Source: Pseudoalteromonas sp. OOF1S-7 (lineage in GTDB: Bacteria > Pseudomonadota > Gammaproteobacteria > Enterobacterales > Alteromonadaceae). Taken from it: a stretch of DNA of 64,000 nucleotides. Positions 8,807 through 17,728 of this stretch are shown here, one piece after another (position 1 is the stretch's first letter; each line of letters starts with the position of its first letter). A program made the translations under genes and the position numbers. The stretch lies in NCBI RefSeq assembly GCF_022347765.1, contig NZ_JAKRFZ010000002.1, positions 1-64,000 of the forward strand. The letters are read 5' to 3'. The notes under the pieces were generated by a model. The model was not told where the DNA came from and ran no database searches. It saw nothing but the letters and a program-made list of their open reading frames with translations.

Positions 8807-9561
8807 TCCCCTGCCTCGATGTCAAAAATGGTCAGGTTGTTAAAGGCGTTAAGTTTAAACAACACGAAATCGTTGGCGAGATCCTTGAGCTTGCCGCGCT
8901 GTACAGTCAGGCCGGAGCTGACGAACTGGTGTTCTATGAGATCAGTGCCAGCGTTGAGAAACGCTTGCTGGATGTTAACTGGGTCAGGGACATAGCCCGC
9001 CATATTGATATTCCTTTTTGCGTCGCAGGTGGCATTAAGTCGGTGGCAGATGCCGCAAAGGTGCTAGAGCAAGGTGCGGATAAAATTTCCATTAACAGCC
9101 CGGCAATCGCGCGGCCCGAACTCATTAAAGAGCTGCACGATGAATTTGGCAAACAATGCGTGGTCGTAGGTATCGACAGCTTTTTTGATGCCAACACCGG
9201 CGAATATCTGGTGTACCAGTTAACCGGCGACCCTAACAGCGCGAGCCAGACACGCTATAAAACCAGTGAATGGGTACAGCGTGTTCAGGAACTTGGAGCA
9301 GGAGAAATTGTCCTCAACTGCATGAACCAGGATGGTGTGCGAAAGGGCTATGACATTGAACAACTGAGTAACATTCGCAAACAATGTGACGTACCACTGA
9401 TTGCCTCTGGCGGTGCTGGTACTATGCAGGACTTTGTCGATGTATTTCAGCAAGCCGACGTCGATGGCGCGCTGGCAGCCAGTGTCTTTCACAAACAGCT
9501 CATTGAAATTGATGCGCTTAAACAATATTTAGCGGCTAACAAGGTACCTTGCAGATTATGA
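8788..9561 (+). CDS. hisF: Imidazole glycerol phosphate synthase, cyclase subunit
   Basis: HisF is the TIM-barrel partner of HisH. It uses ammonia to convert PRFAR to imidazole glycerol phosphate and AICAR. The 257-residue product shows [17 protein letters not shown] at the N-terminus, with the catalytic Asp, and [14 protein letters not shown] with the second catalytic Asp. Phosphate-binding VAGGIKS and ASGGAGT loops are present. It starts inside hisA and overlaps hisI by 4 bases (ATGA). Confidence 0.96.
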   Translation: MLSKRIIPCLDVKNGQVVKGVKFKQHEIVGEILELAALYSQAGADELVFYEISASVEKRLLDVNWVRDIARHIDIPFCVAGGIKSVADAAKVLEQGADKISINSPAIARPELIKELHDEFGKQCVVVGIDSFFDANTGEYLVYQLTGDPNSASQTRYKTSEWVQRVQELGAGEIVLNCMNQDGVRKGYDIEQLSNIRKQCDVPLIASGGAGTMQDFVDVFQQADVDGALAASVFHKQLIEIDALKQYLAANKVPCRL

Positions 9562-10169
9562 AACTCACTCCGGACAACCTCACAATTCTAGATTTTGATA
9601 AAATGGCGCTGATCCCCGCCATCGTTCAGGACGCACAAAGCGGCGTTATCCTGATGCAGGGCTTTGTGGATCAGGCTGCACTCAACGCAACCTTTGAAAA
9701 AGGCCTTGTCACCTTCTACTCTCGCTCAAAACAGCGGCTGTGGACCAAAGGTGAAGAGTCTGGCAATGTGTTAAAGCTGGTTTCAGCCCACACCGATTGC
9801 GATAGCGACAGCCTGCTGCTGCTTGCAAACCCTGTCGGACCAACCTGTCACCTCGGCACGCAAAGTTGTTTTGCCGACGCGCGTCCGGCAATTAGCTTCT
9901 TGTCTGAGCTGGAACGCGTCATTTGCGAGCGTAAAGACGCCGATCCAGAACAAAGTTACACTGCTTCTTTGTTTGCCAAAGATCTCAGCCGCAGCTGCCA
10001 AAAAGTGGGTGAAGAAGGCGTTGAGGTGGCACTGGCGGCCATGAAGCAAGATCAACTCGAATTGCGCAACGAATCTGCGGATCTACTCTACCACCTGATT
10101 GTATTACTGCAACGCAGTGGTTTATCCCTTGAGCAAGTCGTAGAAACACTGAGCGAACGTCATAAATAA
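9558..10169 (+). CDS. hisI: Bifunctional phosphoribosyl-AMP cyclohydrolase / phosphoribosyl-ATP pyrophosphatase
   Basis: This fused HisIE enzyme performs steps 2 and 3. The N-terminal cyclohydrolase (about 1-115) shows the signature [18 protein letters not shown] and the metal-binding [10 protein letters not shown]. The C-terminal pyrophosphatase (about 115-203) has [11 protein letters not shown] and [10 protein letters not shown], typical of the MazG-like HisE fold. The ATG at 9558 overlaps the hisF stop and is preferred over an in-frame TTG at 9549. It is the last gene of the operon. Confidence 0.95.
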   Translation: MKLTPDNLTILDFDKMALIPAIVQDAQSGVILMQGFVDQAALNATFEKGLVTFYSRSKQRLWTKGEESGNVLKLVSAHTDCDSDSLLLLANPVGPTCHLGTQSCFADARPAISFLSELERVICERKDADPEQSYTASLFAKDLSRSCQKVGEEGVEVALAAMKQDQLELRNESADLLYHLIVLLQRSGLSLEQVVETLSERHK

Positions 10170-10170
10170 C

Positions 10171-10193
10171 GCTGAGTTTTCTGCGAACTCAGC
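10171..10193 (+). terminator. Hairpin at the end of the his operon
   Basis: GCTGAGTT / AACTCAGC is a perfect 8-pair stem with a 7-base loop, right after the hisI stop. No T-run follows (CTGCTTCATG), so it may be a weak terminator or a 3' end-stabilising structure. Confidence 0.5.
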
Positions 10194-10270
10194 CTGCTTC
10201 ATGCTATGCTCAGGCCAGTTGAGTCATTTCAGGCTCGACTGGCTCCACAATTAAGATGAAGGACATAGCC

Positions 10271-10759
10271 ATGAATCATCGCCAGTTTATTCTCCCTATT
10301 GCGCTGATATCACTCACCGCATGCCAACAATTGCCTGCCGACGTACAAAACCGCGTCGACACAATGAGTGACTGTGACAAAGTACTTGCTCTGACACGCG
10401 GAACTCAGGATGACTTTGCCCAACTTAAAGGCAGCGAAGTCAGCTCACCACTGATGAGCGCATGGCAACCAAAGGCCCACTTGATAGCCAACAGTTGCCA
10501 GATCAACCAGTACAACAGCGGGCGTGTCGCCTACGAATGTACAAAATTGTTCAGTACCAAAGCACAAGCTACCGTACTATTTGACACTGTAGCGCAGCAG
10601 TTGAACACCTGTCTGGGAGCTTCATGGCAAAGTCGTGAAATAAAAAACCAAACCCAGCTTTATACCAGTAACGCCTCGGCAGCAAAAATTACACTCAGCC
10701 AGGGGACCGGTCTGGACCGCCAAACACCCTGGGTTATCGCAATAAACATCTCCAATTAG
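10271..10759 (+). CDS. Predicted lipoprotein of unknown function
   Basis: This 162-residue protein has a lipoprotein signal peptide: MNHRQFILPIALISLTAC, with the lipobox LTAC and lipidated C18. The mature part has three further cysteines (in MSDCDKVL, ANSCQINQ and AYECTKLF) plus one near NTCLGASW, which could form disulfides in the periplasm. The ATG at 10271 is chosen because AAGGA lies 8 bases upstream and the signal peptide begins there. No family is recognised. It stands alone between the his operon and the YkvA gene. Confidence 0.7.
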   Translation: MNHRQFILPIALISLTACQQLPADVQNRVDTMSDCDKVLALTRGTQDDFAQLKGSEVSSPLMSAWQPKAHLIANSCQINQYNSGRVAYECTKLFSTKAQATVLFDTVAQQLNTCLGASWQSREIKNQTQLYTSNASAAKITLSQGTGLDRQTPWVIAINISN

Positions 10760-10769
10760 TATCACAAAA

Positions 10770-10800
10770 GGCAGATGTTCATCATCTGCCCGGTTTTTGT
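10770..10800 (+). terminator. Intrinsic terminator of lipoprotein gene
   Basis: GGCAGATG / CATCTGCC is a perfect 8-pair stem with a TTCAT loop, followed by CGGTTTTTGTTT. It ends the lipoprotein gene. Confidence 0.85.
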
Positions 10801-10972
10801 TTAATTTGGCGACAATCACATATCATTATTCAATAAATGTTTGATCAGCCCTTAAATATTAGTACCTAAAGTGGCATAGTGTTGTTAGTAGTTAAGGTGA
10901 GTTTGACAACTTATCAATAACCACCTAACTTCAGACATCACAATAAAAACCAAAATCCTCAGGGAGAACCCA

Positions 10973-11524
10973 GTGTCAATTGAAATCAACTTTGAATTAT
11001 CCGATGCCGACCTGGCGCACTTTCGTAGCATGATGAATGCAACCATCGAAAAGAGCCATGGCTTGAGCGACGACGAAATCATCAGCAAGGCCAAAGAGCT
11101 GGTCAACAATATGGAAAAGTCGAGCTTACCTGAGTTCGTGCGCACGCGTATGATGTCACTTGCTGCACTGATTGATGCAGTGCAGGACGAAGAATGGCAA
11201 ATGCCTGAAGATGAAAAGCGCGAAATCATGCTGTCTCTGGCGTATTTTAGTGAGCCTGAAGACATAGTGCCAGATAATGTCCCTGTGCTGGGTTACATTG
11301 ATGACGCCATTATGATCGAGTTGGTGCTTCAGGAACTGTCTCTGGATTTAAGCGCTTATCGTCAATTCTGTGGCTTCCGTGCGACAGAGGAAGCCCGCCG
11401 GGGGGATGCTGCTAAAGTGGATCGTGAAAGCTGGTTGGCTGGCACACGCTCTCAGATCCGCTCTTCTATGCGCCGCAACCGCTCAACCACGAAGAAGTCA
11501 CGCTTCTTTTCGCGAATTATGTAA
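10973..11524 (+). CDS. YkvA/DUF1232 family protein
   Basis: This 183-residue protein has the DUF1232 segment YFSEPEDIVPDNVPVLGYIDDA at about residues 92-113, with conserved Pro-Asp and Gly-x-x-Asp-Asp positions. The family is widespread and often membrane-associated, but its function is not established. The C-terminus is rich in Arg/Ser/Lys, with a basic tail (SSMRRNRSTTKKSRFF). The start is a GTG at 10973 with AGGGAGA upstream. The preceding 10801-10972 is AT-rich and presumably carries its promoter. Confidence 0.8.
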   Translation: MSIEINFELSDADLAHFRSMMNATIEKSHGLSDDEIISKAKELVNNMEKSSLPEFVRTRMMSLAALIDAVQDEEWQMPEDEKREIMLSLAYFSEPEDIVPDNVPVLGYIDDAIMIELVLQELSLDLSAYRQFCGFRATEEARRGDAAKVDRESWLAGTRSQIRSSMRRNRSTTKKSRFFSRIM

Positions 11525-11537
11525 TGTAATCGTTTTT

Positions 11538-11565
11538 AAAAAAGGGAGCTAAAGCTCCCTTTTTT
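11538..11565. terminator. Bidirectional intrinsic terminator
   Basis: A-run, GGGAGC / GCTCCC stem with TAAA loop, then a T-run of six. The flanking A and T runs make it work on both strands, serving the YkvA gene and the convergent M61 peptidase gene. Confidence 0.9.
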
Positions 11566-11574
11566 GTGTGGTGC

Positions 11575-13362
11575 TTATTGGCTTGTTTGTCCCGCATTAG
11601 GATGCGACACACCCATCCAGGCTCGATACAGTTGCTGCTGACGCGGCGTCGGCTGCGAGACTGCTGCCACCTGTTTTGGTTTTGATTGTACTTCGCTCAG
11701 CGTCATTTCTGTGGACATGAGTTTATCCCGACGAATAAAATCAACGATGACCTTTTGCCCAGGCTCAAACAGTGCCATCGTTTTGTTCAGCGTGTCTCGC
11801 ACCTGGTGCTTGTTAAACGCCACCAGTTTATCGCCACTTGTTAATCCAGCCTGCCATGCGTTGCCGTTACGCGCTACATGACTTAACTCTAATAACTCAC
11901 CATGTGATTGTGCCTGACCGTCAAAGCCGGCCACTGCTTGGCTGCCTGATGGATAATGATAAGTCAGTCCTACTTTTTCGAACAGGGGATCAACATCCAG
12001 TATAAACGGCTTCTCAATGTTGTGTGACCACCACTGGGCGTAATCCTGACCACTGATTTCATTGAGGATATTAATAACATCCTGGCTGTTAAAAGTGCCA
12101 GGCAGGTGGTGTCGTTGTGCAAGTATGGTGTGAACATCACGATAGCTGACCTGGCCATCACTGTCGTCCAGCAACTTAATGTCCAGCATCATAGAAACTA
12201 ATGCCCCTTCTGAATAAATATTAGTACTGAAGTTTTTGCCATGGTCGCCGCCCTGATTAATCCATTTATCAAAGCTTGTTTGTGCAACACTCTGAATATC
12301 CTTTCCTGGCGTCTCCAGGTGGCGGTTAATGCGCTTGCTTAGGCCTGTATAATATTCCTCGTGGGAGATGATCCCGGCACTTAACAGTAGAAAGTCCTCT
12401 AAGTAACTAGTCGACCCTTCCGCCAGCCAAAGTAAGTCACTGTAGTTAGGGTTAACATAGTCATATGGAACTAACCCGGCAGGCCGATAATTTTTTACAT
12501 TCCAGGTATGGATAAACTCATGTGCCGCAGTCGAAATAAATCCGATGTAGTCATCTCGTTTGGCAAATGCATCTCTGTGACGCTGAATAATAGTAGAATT
12601 CAGGTGTTCAGTGGCACCTCTGGCACCACTGGTCGCATGCACCATAAAGACGTATCTGTCATAAGGATAATCTTGCCAGATTAGGCTGCCAGTCTTAACC
12701 AGCTTTTTGAGGTCACTTATCATCAAGTCTACGTCATAATTGCCTTCTCCCCAGATCACCAGTTCATAATCCCGTCCATCGACACGGAACTTATGAAGTT
12801 GATTCACCCCGGATTCGATGGGTGAATCGACCAGCACGTCAAAATTAGCGGCGGTGAAACGGTGCTCACTGCCTGCAAAATCCATCCCTGAAACTGAGCG
12901 CCATTGTCCGGGTACTTGCATTTCTACGGTTACGGGATCATTGCGAAAAGACTCGCTGAACATAAAAAAACCTGAGGCATCAACGAAAGCGTGACTATCG
13001 TCAATGTGCCTTGCCCTGAGTCCGAGCTCATTGGCATAGACCTGATAATTAACAGTGACCCGGGTCGGGTTGTCGAGATGAACACGCCAGGTACTTTTAT
13101 CTATTTTATGCCATTTCAAATCGCGCCCCTCAGCATCAGTTGCATCAAAAGCGCGTATCCCATTTGCCAGATCCAGCATTTCATAGCGTCCTGTTCGCCA
13201 GTCGGCCAGTTTAATATCCATATGTGACTGAGCACTTTTAGGAAAGGTGACTTCTACCTCACCCAGATGGTGTTCTGGCTGGGTAATTTTCAGGGTATAT
13301 GCGACGTCTGCAAATGCAGGCAACACATTCAATGCGATAAGCAGGGAAAAGATTTTTTTCAT
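11575..13362 (-). CDS. M61 family aminopeptidase with PDZ domain, secreted
   Basis: This is a zinc metallopeptidase of the glycyl-aminopeptidase family. The start at 13362 gives MKKIFSLLIALNVLPAFADV, a signal peptide with probable cleavage after AFA; an upstream in-frame extension to 13431 lacks this logic. In the 595-residue precursor the zinc site is HEFIH at about 281-285, followed by TWNVKNYRP, with the third ligand Glu in LAEGSTSYLED at about 315. A C-terminal PDZ domain follows the catalytic core (GNAWQAGLTSGDKLVAFN). It probably acts in the periplasm or outside the cell on small peptides. It is a single gene, convergent with the YkvA gene. Confidence 0.9.
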   Translation of the reverse strand: MKKIFSLLIALNVLPAFADVAYTLKITQPEHHLGEVEVTFPKSAQSHMDIKLADWRTGRYEMLDLANGIRAFDATDAEGRDLKWHKIDKSTWRVHLDNPTRVTVNYQVYANELGLRARHIDDSHAFVDASGFFMFSESFRNDPVTVEMQVPGQWRSVSGMDFAGSEHRFTAANFDVLVDSPIESGVNQLHKFRVDGRDYELVIWGEGNYDVDLMISDLKKLVKTGSLIWQDYPYDRYVFMVHATSGARGATEHLNSTIIQRHRDAFAKRDDYIGFISTAAHEFIHTWNVKNYRPAGLVPYDYVNPNYSDLLWLAEGSTSYLEDFLLLSAGIISHEEYYTGLSKRINRHLETPGKDIQSVAQTSFDKWINQGGDHGKNFSTNIYSEGALVSMMLDIKLLDDSDGQVSYRDVHTILAQRHHLPGTFNSQDVINILNEISGQDYAQWWSHNIEKPFILDVDPLFEKVGLTYHYPSGSQAVAGFDGQAQSHGELLELSHVARNGNAWQAGLTSGDKLVAFNKHQVRDTLNKTMALFEPGQKVIVDFIRRDKLMSTEMTLSEVQSKPKQVAAVSQPTPRQQQLYRAWMGVSHPNAGQTSQ

Positions 13363-13544
13363 AATGGATCGGTAAAATTGCAAATATGAGGTTAAACTAA
13401 CAAAAAAGTCTGACACTTGGCCACCAAACACGATGAGTCAACGGTCAAAATAGGTAGATACACAGCCTAAAATCTTCCACATTTATCAGTAATTTGATGT
13501 AAACTTGCTAATGAATAGGTTAAAACAAAAGATGTTAGGTTTCT

Positions 13545-15077
13545 GTGACTGATAAAACTGCGCGATTAGAGAAAAAACTATCACAAGCGATTGAAGCGAG
13601 AAAGGCGCTGGAAGAAGCGCGAAAGCAGCAGGTCGACACCCTGTCAGAGTTTGCTGCTAAACTCACGCTAGGCTGCAAGGGGCAAGACGTCTCTTTGGAT
13701 AACCTGCTGGCAAAGTATCGCAGCGCACTGGCAAAAGGCATGGACTTTGAACATCTTGCCCCTTTAATTGACAATACCAGTGCTCAGTTAAAGCAACTTG
13801 ATAGCACCAATTCTGCCAATCACCGCAACTTGGTGACACACATACAAAGTGCCGGAAAGCAATTACAAAAACTGCGTGGCGTTCCTGAAGATACCCGTCG
13901 TAAACTACGCCATTTATTGGATCATGAGCTCGGTGATATTGACGCTATACCCGAATTCGTGCCCTTACTCGACAAATTACTGCAATTTTATCTGCAAGTA
14001 TTTGACGCCAGATACGAAATTGATAACGAAGCACAGCATAGTGATCCAGAGCTGGCGACGGAATTGCTGGGCCTGACTAACGAGCTGGTTTTTGAGGATG
14101 ATGTCGCTGACGAAGTAAAGACCATTAAGCATAGTATTTCAACCAATTCGAACATAGATTCGTTGCTGGCAAATGCCATCGCCGTCATTCGTATTTTCGC
14201 CAAGTCTATCGCTCGGGAAAGACAATCCGCCCAGGGCTTTTTGGTATCGTTAAACCAGACGCTCGAAGAGCTACACAAATCCATTGTTGATACAACCAGT
14301 CATTCAAAGTCTATTAACAAAGAGCTCAATGCATTAAATGTGCGAATTGAAGCTAAAATAAAACGACTGACAGAAAACACCCAAAAAGCATCTTCAATAG
14401 CTGAGCTAAAAGGGTTAGTAGACGACGAGCTAGCGCAAATCAGCAAAGACCTGGTAGAACGAGAAAACATTGAGCGGCGCGATAAAGAAGCCCTGCTAGA
14501 GAGCTTTGATACCATCAACAGCCGTATTAATGTGCTTGAAAACAAAGTAAATACGTATAAGAAGCGGCTAAATGAGCAAAGGTTTAAAAGCCTCTTAGAC
14601 GGCCTGACAAAGCTGCCCAACCGCTCAGCCTTTGATGATCGTTACAGCCAGGAGTTTCATTTATTCGAAATCCAGGGCAATGATGTCACTTTGGTGGTCG
14701 TTGATGTTGATCATTTTAAATCGATCAACGACAAATATGGCCACAGCGCGGGAGATAAAACGCTTCAGGTTATCGCCAGAGCACTGAAAAAATCCATCCG
14801 TAAATCTGATTTCATTGCGCGCTACGGCGGTGAGGAATTCGTGATTCTGATGCCTGGTATGCCCATTGAGGCAGCTTATGCACCACTTGAAAAAATACGC
14901 GCAACGGTTAAATCGATCCCATTTCGCTTTAAAGATAAAGACGTCCGGATCACAATCTCGTTAGGAGCAACACAGCTCAAAGAAGGTGATTCTAAACTGA
15001 CTGCCTTCGACCGTGCCGATGAAGCTCTGTATGAGGCTAAAAACAGCGGCAGAGATAAACTTTGCTTGCGTGAATAA
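13545..15077 (+). CDS. Diguanylate cyclase with long helical N-terminal region
   Basis: This 510-residue GGDEF protein makes the second messenger c-di-GMP. The catalytic domain lies at about 345-510 with GGEEF at 428-432, metal-binding Asp residues in VVDVDHFKSIND (about 387), and the inhibitory I-site RKSD (419-422) at the canonical five residues before GGEEF. Product feedback inhibition is therefore expected. The first 340 residues are predicted helical and coiled-coil rich, without membrane segments, and look like a cytoplasmic sensory or dimerising region. The start is a GTG at 13545. ppnN follows after 14 bases, so the two may be cotranscribed. Confidence 0.92.
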   Translation: MTDKTARLEKKLSQAIEARKALEEARKQQVDTLSEFAAKLTLGCKGQDVSLDNLLAKYRSALAKGMDFEHLAPLIDNTSAQLKQLDSTNSANHRNLVTHIQSAGKQLQKLRGVPEDTRRKLRHLLDHELGDIDAIPEFVPLLDKLLQFYLQVFDARYEIDNEAQHSDPELATELLGLTNELVFEDDVADEVKTIKHSISTNSNIDSLLANAIAVIRIFAKSIARERQSAQGFLVSLNQTLEELHKSIVDTTSHSKSINKELNALNVRIEAKIKRLTENTQKASSIAELKGLVDDELAQISKDLVERENIERRDKEALLESFDTINSRINVLENKVNTYKKRLNEQRFKSLLDGLTKLPNRSAFDDRYSQEFHLFEIQGNDVTLVVVDVDHFKSINDKYGHSAGDKTLQVIARALKKSIRKSDFIARYGGEEFVILMPGMPIEAAYAPLEKIRATVKSIPFRFKDKDVRITISLGATQLKEGDSKLTAFDRADEALYEAKNSGRDKLCLRE

Positions 15078-15091
15078 CATGGAGATTGCCT

Positions 15092-16435
15092 ATGCATGTA
15101 CAGTTAAACCCAACAGGCGTACTTAATTTACTTTCTAAGCTGGAAGTTGACCTGCTGCAACAGACGTCAACCATAGAAAAATACCGGCTCTTCAGAAATT
15201 GTGTGTTAGCAGTGCTTAATGTAGGCAGTCATACCGACTCAAGCTATGAGATATACAACAAGTACCAGGATTTTGATATCAAATTACTGGCACGGGAACG
15301 CGGCATAAAAATAGAGCTAACAAACCCTCCGGAATCCGCGTTTGTCGATGGTAAAATTATCGCCGGGATACACGAACATATTTTTTCGGTGATCCGAGAT
15401 ATCTTGTTTATTTGCCAGCGGCATGAAGAACAACTCACCGATCCCAGACAAATTACCCACATGGTCTTCGATATGTTGCGTAACGCCGGGGCGCTTGAAG
15501 TTAATACAGACCCAAATATGGTAGTCTGTTGGGGCGGTCACTCAATCAATGAAGAAGAATATAAATATACTAAAGAAGTGGGCTACCAACTTGGCTTGCG
15601 AGGCTTAAATATTTGTACGGGATGCGGGCCTGGAGCAATGAAGGGCCCAATGAAAGGCGCAACGATTGGACATGCTAAACAGCGAATAACCAGTAATCGA
15701 TACCTCGGCCTCACCGAGCCCAGTATTATTGCGGCAGAGCCTCCTAATCCAATTGTCAACGAACTGGTGATCTTGCCGGATATTGAAAAACGTCTCGAAG
15801 CTTTCGTCAGAACCGCTCATGCTATCATTATTTTTCCTGGCGGTGCAGGTACTGCTGAAGAGTTGCTATATTTGTTGGGGATCCTGTTGCATCCAGACAA
15901 TGCCAAACAACAGCTGCCGGTGATTTTGACAGGTCCTGGTTCGGCGAAAGCATACTTCGACGAACTGAGTGACTTTGTTGAGAAAACGCTGGGAAAAGAG
16001 GCTCTGAGTAAATTCGAGGTGCTGGTTGACCAACCCGAATTGGTTGCTAAGAGACTAAGTCAGGGTATGGACAAGGTGCGTGAATACCGCAAGGCTCAGG
16101 GTGATGCCTATTACTTCAACTGGACATTAGAAATTGAAGACCAATTTCAACAGCCGTTTGAGCCAACGCACAAGAATATGGCGGAGTTGGACCTTCATCT
16201 GGCACAGCCCAAACAAGACCTGGCGGCCAATTTGCGCAGAGCTTTTTCAGGGATTGTGGCCGGTAATGTAAAAGAACAAGGCATTACAGCCATTAAACAG
16301 CAAGGACCGTACATATTGAGCGGCGATGCGTCGTTAATGAGTGATATGGACAAACTACTACGCGCTTTCGTCTCACAAGGCAGAATGAAGTTGCCCGGTA
16401 GTACTTACGTTCCCTGCTACAAAATCAAGTCTTAA
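15092..16435 (+). CDS. ppnN: Nucleotide 5'-monophosphate nucleosidase (YgdH/PpnN)
   Basis: PpnN cleaves purine and pyrimidine 5'-monophosphates to base and ribose 5-phosphate. In E. coli it is activated by (p)ppGpp. The 447-residue product has the LOG-like core with the phosphate-binding motif FPGGAGTAEELLYLLGILLHP and the upstream VCWGGHSI and CTGCGPGAMKGPMKGA segments. The N-terminal extension (MHVQLNPTGVLNLLSKLE) and the C-terminal domain are those of the long PpnN type. ATG 15092 follows GGAG with 7 bases and is preferred to a TTG two codons upstream. The adjacency of ppnN and xni is also seen in other gammaproteobacteria (ygdH-ygdG). Confidence 0.93.
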   Translation: MHVQLNPTGVLNLLSKLEVDLLQQTSTIEKYRLFRNCVLAVLNVGSHTDSSYEIYNKYQDFDIKLLARERGIKIELTNPPESAFVDGKIIAGIHEHIFSVIRDILFICQRHEEQLTDPRQITHMVFDMLRNAGALEVNTDPNMVVCWGGHSINEEEYKYTKEVGYQLGLRGLNICTGCGPGAMKGPMKGATIGHAKQRITSNRYLGLTEPSIIAAEPPNPIVNELVILPDIEKRLEAFVRTAHAIIIFPGGAGTAEELLYLLGILLHPDNAKQQLPVILTGPGSAKAYFDELSDFVEKTLGKEALSKFEVLVDQPELVAKRLSQGMDKVREYRKAQGDAYYFNWTLEIEDQFQQPFEPTHKNMAELDLHLAQPKQDLAANLRRAFSGIVAGNVKEQGITAIKQQGPYILSGDASLMSDMDKLLRAFVSQGRMKLPGSTYVPCYKIKS

Positions 16436-16441
16436 CCTGTT

Positions 16442-16463
16442 GGGTAAGGTGTCGCCCTTACCC
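16442..16463 (+). terminator. Hairpin after ppnN
   Basis: GGGTAAGG / CCTTACCC is a perfect 8-pair stem with a six-base loop just downstream of ppnN. It is followed by TGTCTCGTTCT, a weak T-tract. It is probably a terminator or attenuating structure before xni. Confidence 0.5.
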
Positions 16464-16504
16464 TGTCTCGTTCTAACTTCTATGACATACTGCTAAAAAC
16501 ATAC

Positions 16505-17284
16505 ATGGCAAAATTACTTCTTATTGATGCACTAAACCTGATCCGCCGGATCTATGCAATTGACGTTGACCAGCAAGGCGTTAGCGAACAACAAGTCATG
16601 CAATCATGCAAAGCCCGAGTCCATAATGCCTGCAAAAAACTGCTCAGGCGTATTGAACCCAGCCATGCGATTGCCGTTTTCGACGGTGAGCGTAGCTGGC
16701 GCTATCATTATTACGCTGACTATAAGCACAGCAGAAAACCAATGCCGGAACCACTCAAGCAAAACTTGCCACTGATCGCTGAGGGATTTAAGGACTGCGG
16801 CATCACCGCATTTTTTCCAGAGCAGGATGAAGCTGATGACATCATTGCCACATTGGCAAGCAAAGCCAGCAATAACCAGGTGCACTCAGTGATTGTATCA
16901 ACCGATAAAGGTTTTTTACCTCTATGTTCAGACAATATCGGCATTTACAATTATTTTTCACAGTCTTACACCGGTCACAATGAAATCGAAGAGAAGTTCT
17001 CGGTGCCCCATCACGCCCTGACTGAGCTGTGGGCACTTATGGGTGATAAAACGAATGACATTCCAGGTGTAAAAGGCATAGGGAAAAAAACCGCCATAGA
17101 ATTAATCTCAGAGTTTGGAAAGGTCGAGAATGCACTCAATGATACGGCACTTGCAGCCACGACACGACGAAAACTGGAACAGGATCTAGATAACTTTATT
17201 TTGAGCAAAACACTCGTTTCATTACAAACTGACATTAATCTTGGCTTTAATTTAAGTCAACTCAGGGTGATTGAGCGCAAATAG
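16505..17284 (+). CDS. xni: Flap endonuclease Xni (ExoIX)
   Basis: Xni is a PIN-domain nuclease homologous to the 5'-nuclease domain of DNA polymerase I and acts on flap structures. The 259-residue protein has LLLIDALNLIRRIYA with the first catalytic Asp, AVFDGERSWR, QDEADDIIATLA with the acidic pair, STDKGFLPL, and the helix-hairpin-helix GVKGIGKKTAIELI. It matches the short stand-alone form, without a polymerase part. The DUF3192 gene follows closely. Confidence 0.93.
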   Translation: MAKLLLIDALNLIRRIYAIDVDQQGVSEQQVMQSCKARVHNACKKLLRRIEPSHAIAVFDGERSWRYHYYADYKHSRKPMPEPLKQNLPLIAEGFKDCGITAFFPEQDEADDIIATLASKASNNQVHSVIVSTDKGFLPLCSDNIGIYNYFSQSYTGHNEIEEKFSVPHHALTELWALMGDKTNDIPGVKGIGKKTAIELISEFGKVENALNDTALAATTRRKLEQDLDNFILSKTLVSLQTDINLGFNLSQLRVIERK

Positions 17285-17341
17285 CTTGTTGTGTTGCAGC
17301 GCTTCCGTTACGCTAGCTTCGGGAGTATTTGGTGTATTTCA

Positions 17342-17728
17342 ATGATTAAAAAGGTTTTACAATACGTTTTTCTTGGCCTTGCCGTGTATGGGGTCATAGT
17401 TTACCTGGTCATTAACTTTTATAAAGATGACCCTCAGGCTATGATCTGGCAAGACAGAGAAGCCTTTAACAAACGTTATATCAGTAAGCTAAAACCAGAT
17501 ATGGTGGTCGAACTTGACGAAGTATTGGAGATACTCGGCAGCCCGGATCTGACTTATGTGAAATCTGAAGGTGAGCGCGTAGTGCAAATCGTGTTTTACA
17601 GAACACAACTGGTAAAACCGGATGGAATAACCACTCAGGATGAGTGCACTGGCCTGCTGTTTGAAAATGGCAACCTAACACTTTGGGGTGCTGGCGCAAT
17701 TGTTGCCTACGACAAGGCTTTTGAATGA
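17342..17728 (+). CDS. DUF3192 family protein, single N-terminal membrane segment
   Basis: This 128-residue protein begins MIKKVLQYVFLGLAVYGVIVYLVI, one membrane helix or uncleaved signal. It is followed by a small soluble domain with KLKPDMVVELDEVLEILGSPDLTYV, which has the SmpA/BamE-like order of a lipoprotein fold and is characteristic of DUF3192. The start at 17342 fits the membrane segment; an in-frame GTG at 17291 would add 17 residues. No clear ribosome site is seen. The stop overlaps the next gene as ATGA, so the two are translationally coupled. Confidence 0.75.
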   Translation: MIKKVLQYVFLGLAVYGVIVYLVINFYKDDPQAMIWQDREAFNKRYISKLKPDMVVELDEVLEILGSPDLTYVKSEGERVVQIVFYRTQLVKPDGITTQDECTGLLFENGNLTLWGAGAIVAYDKAFE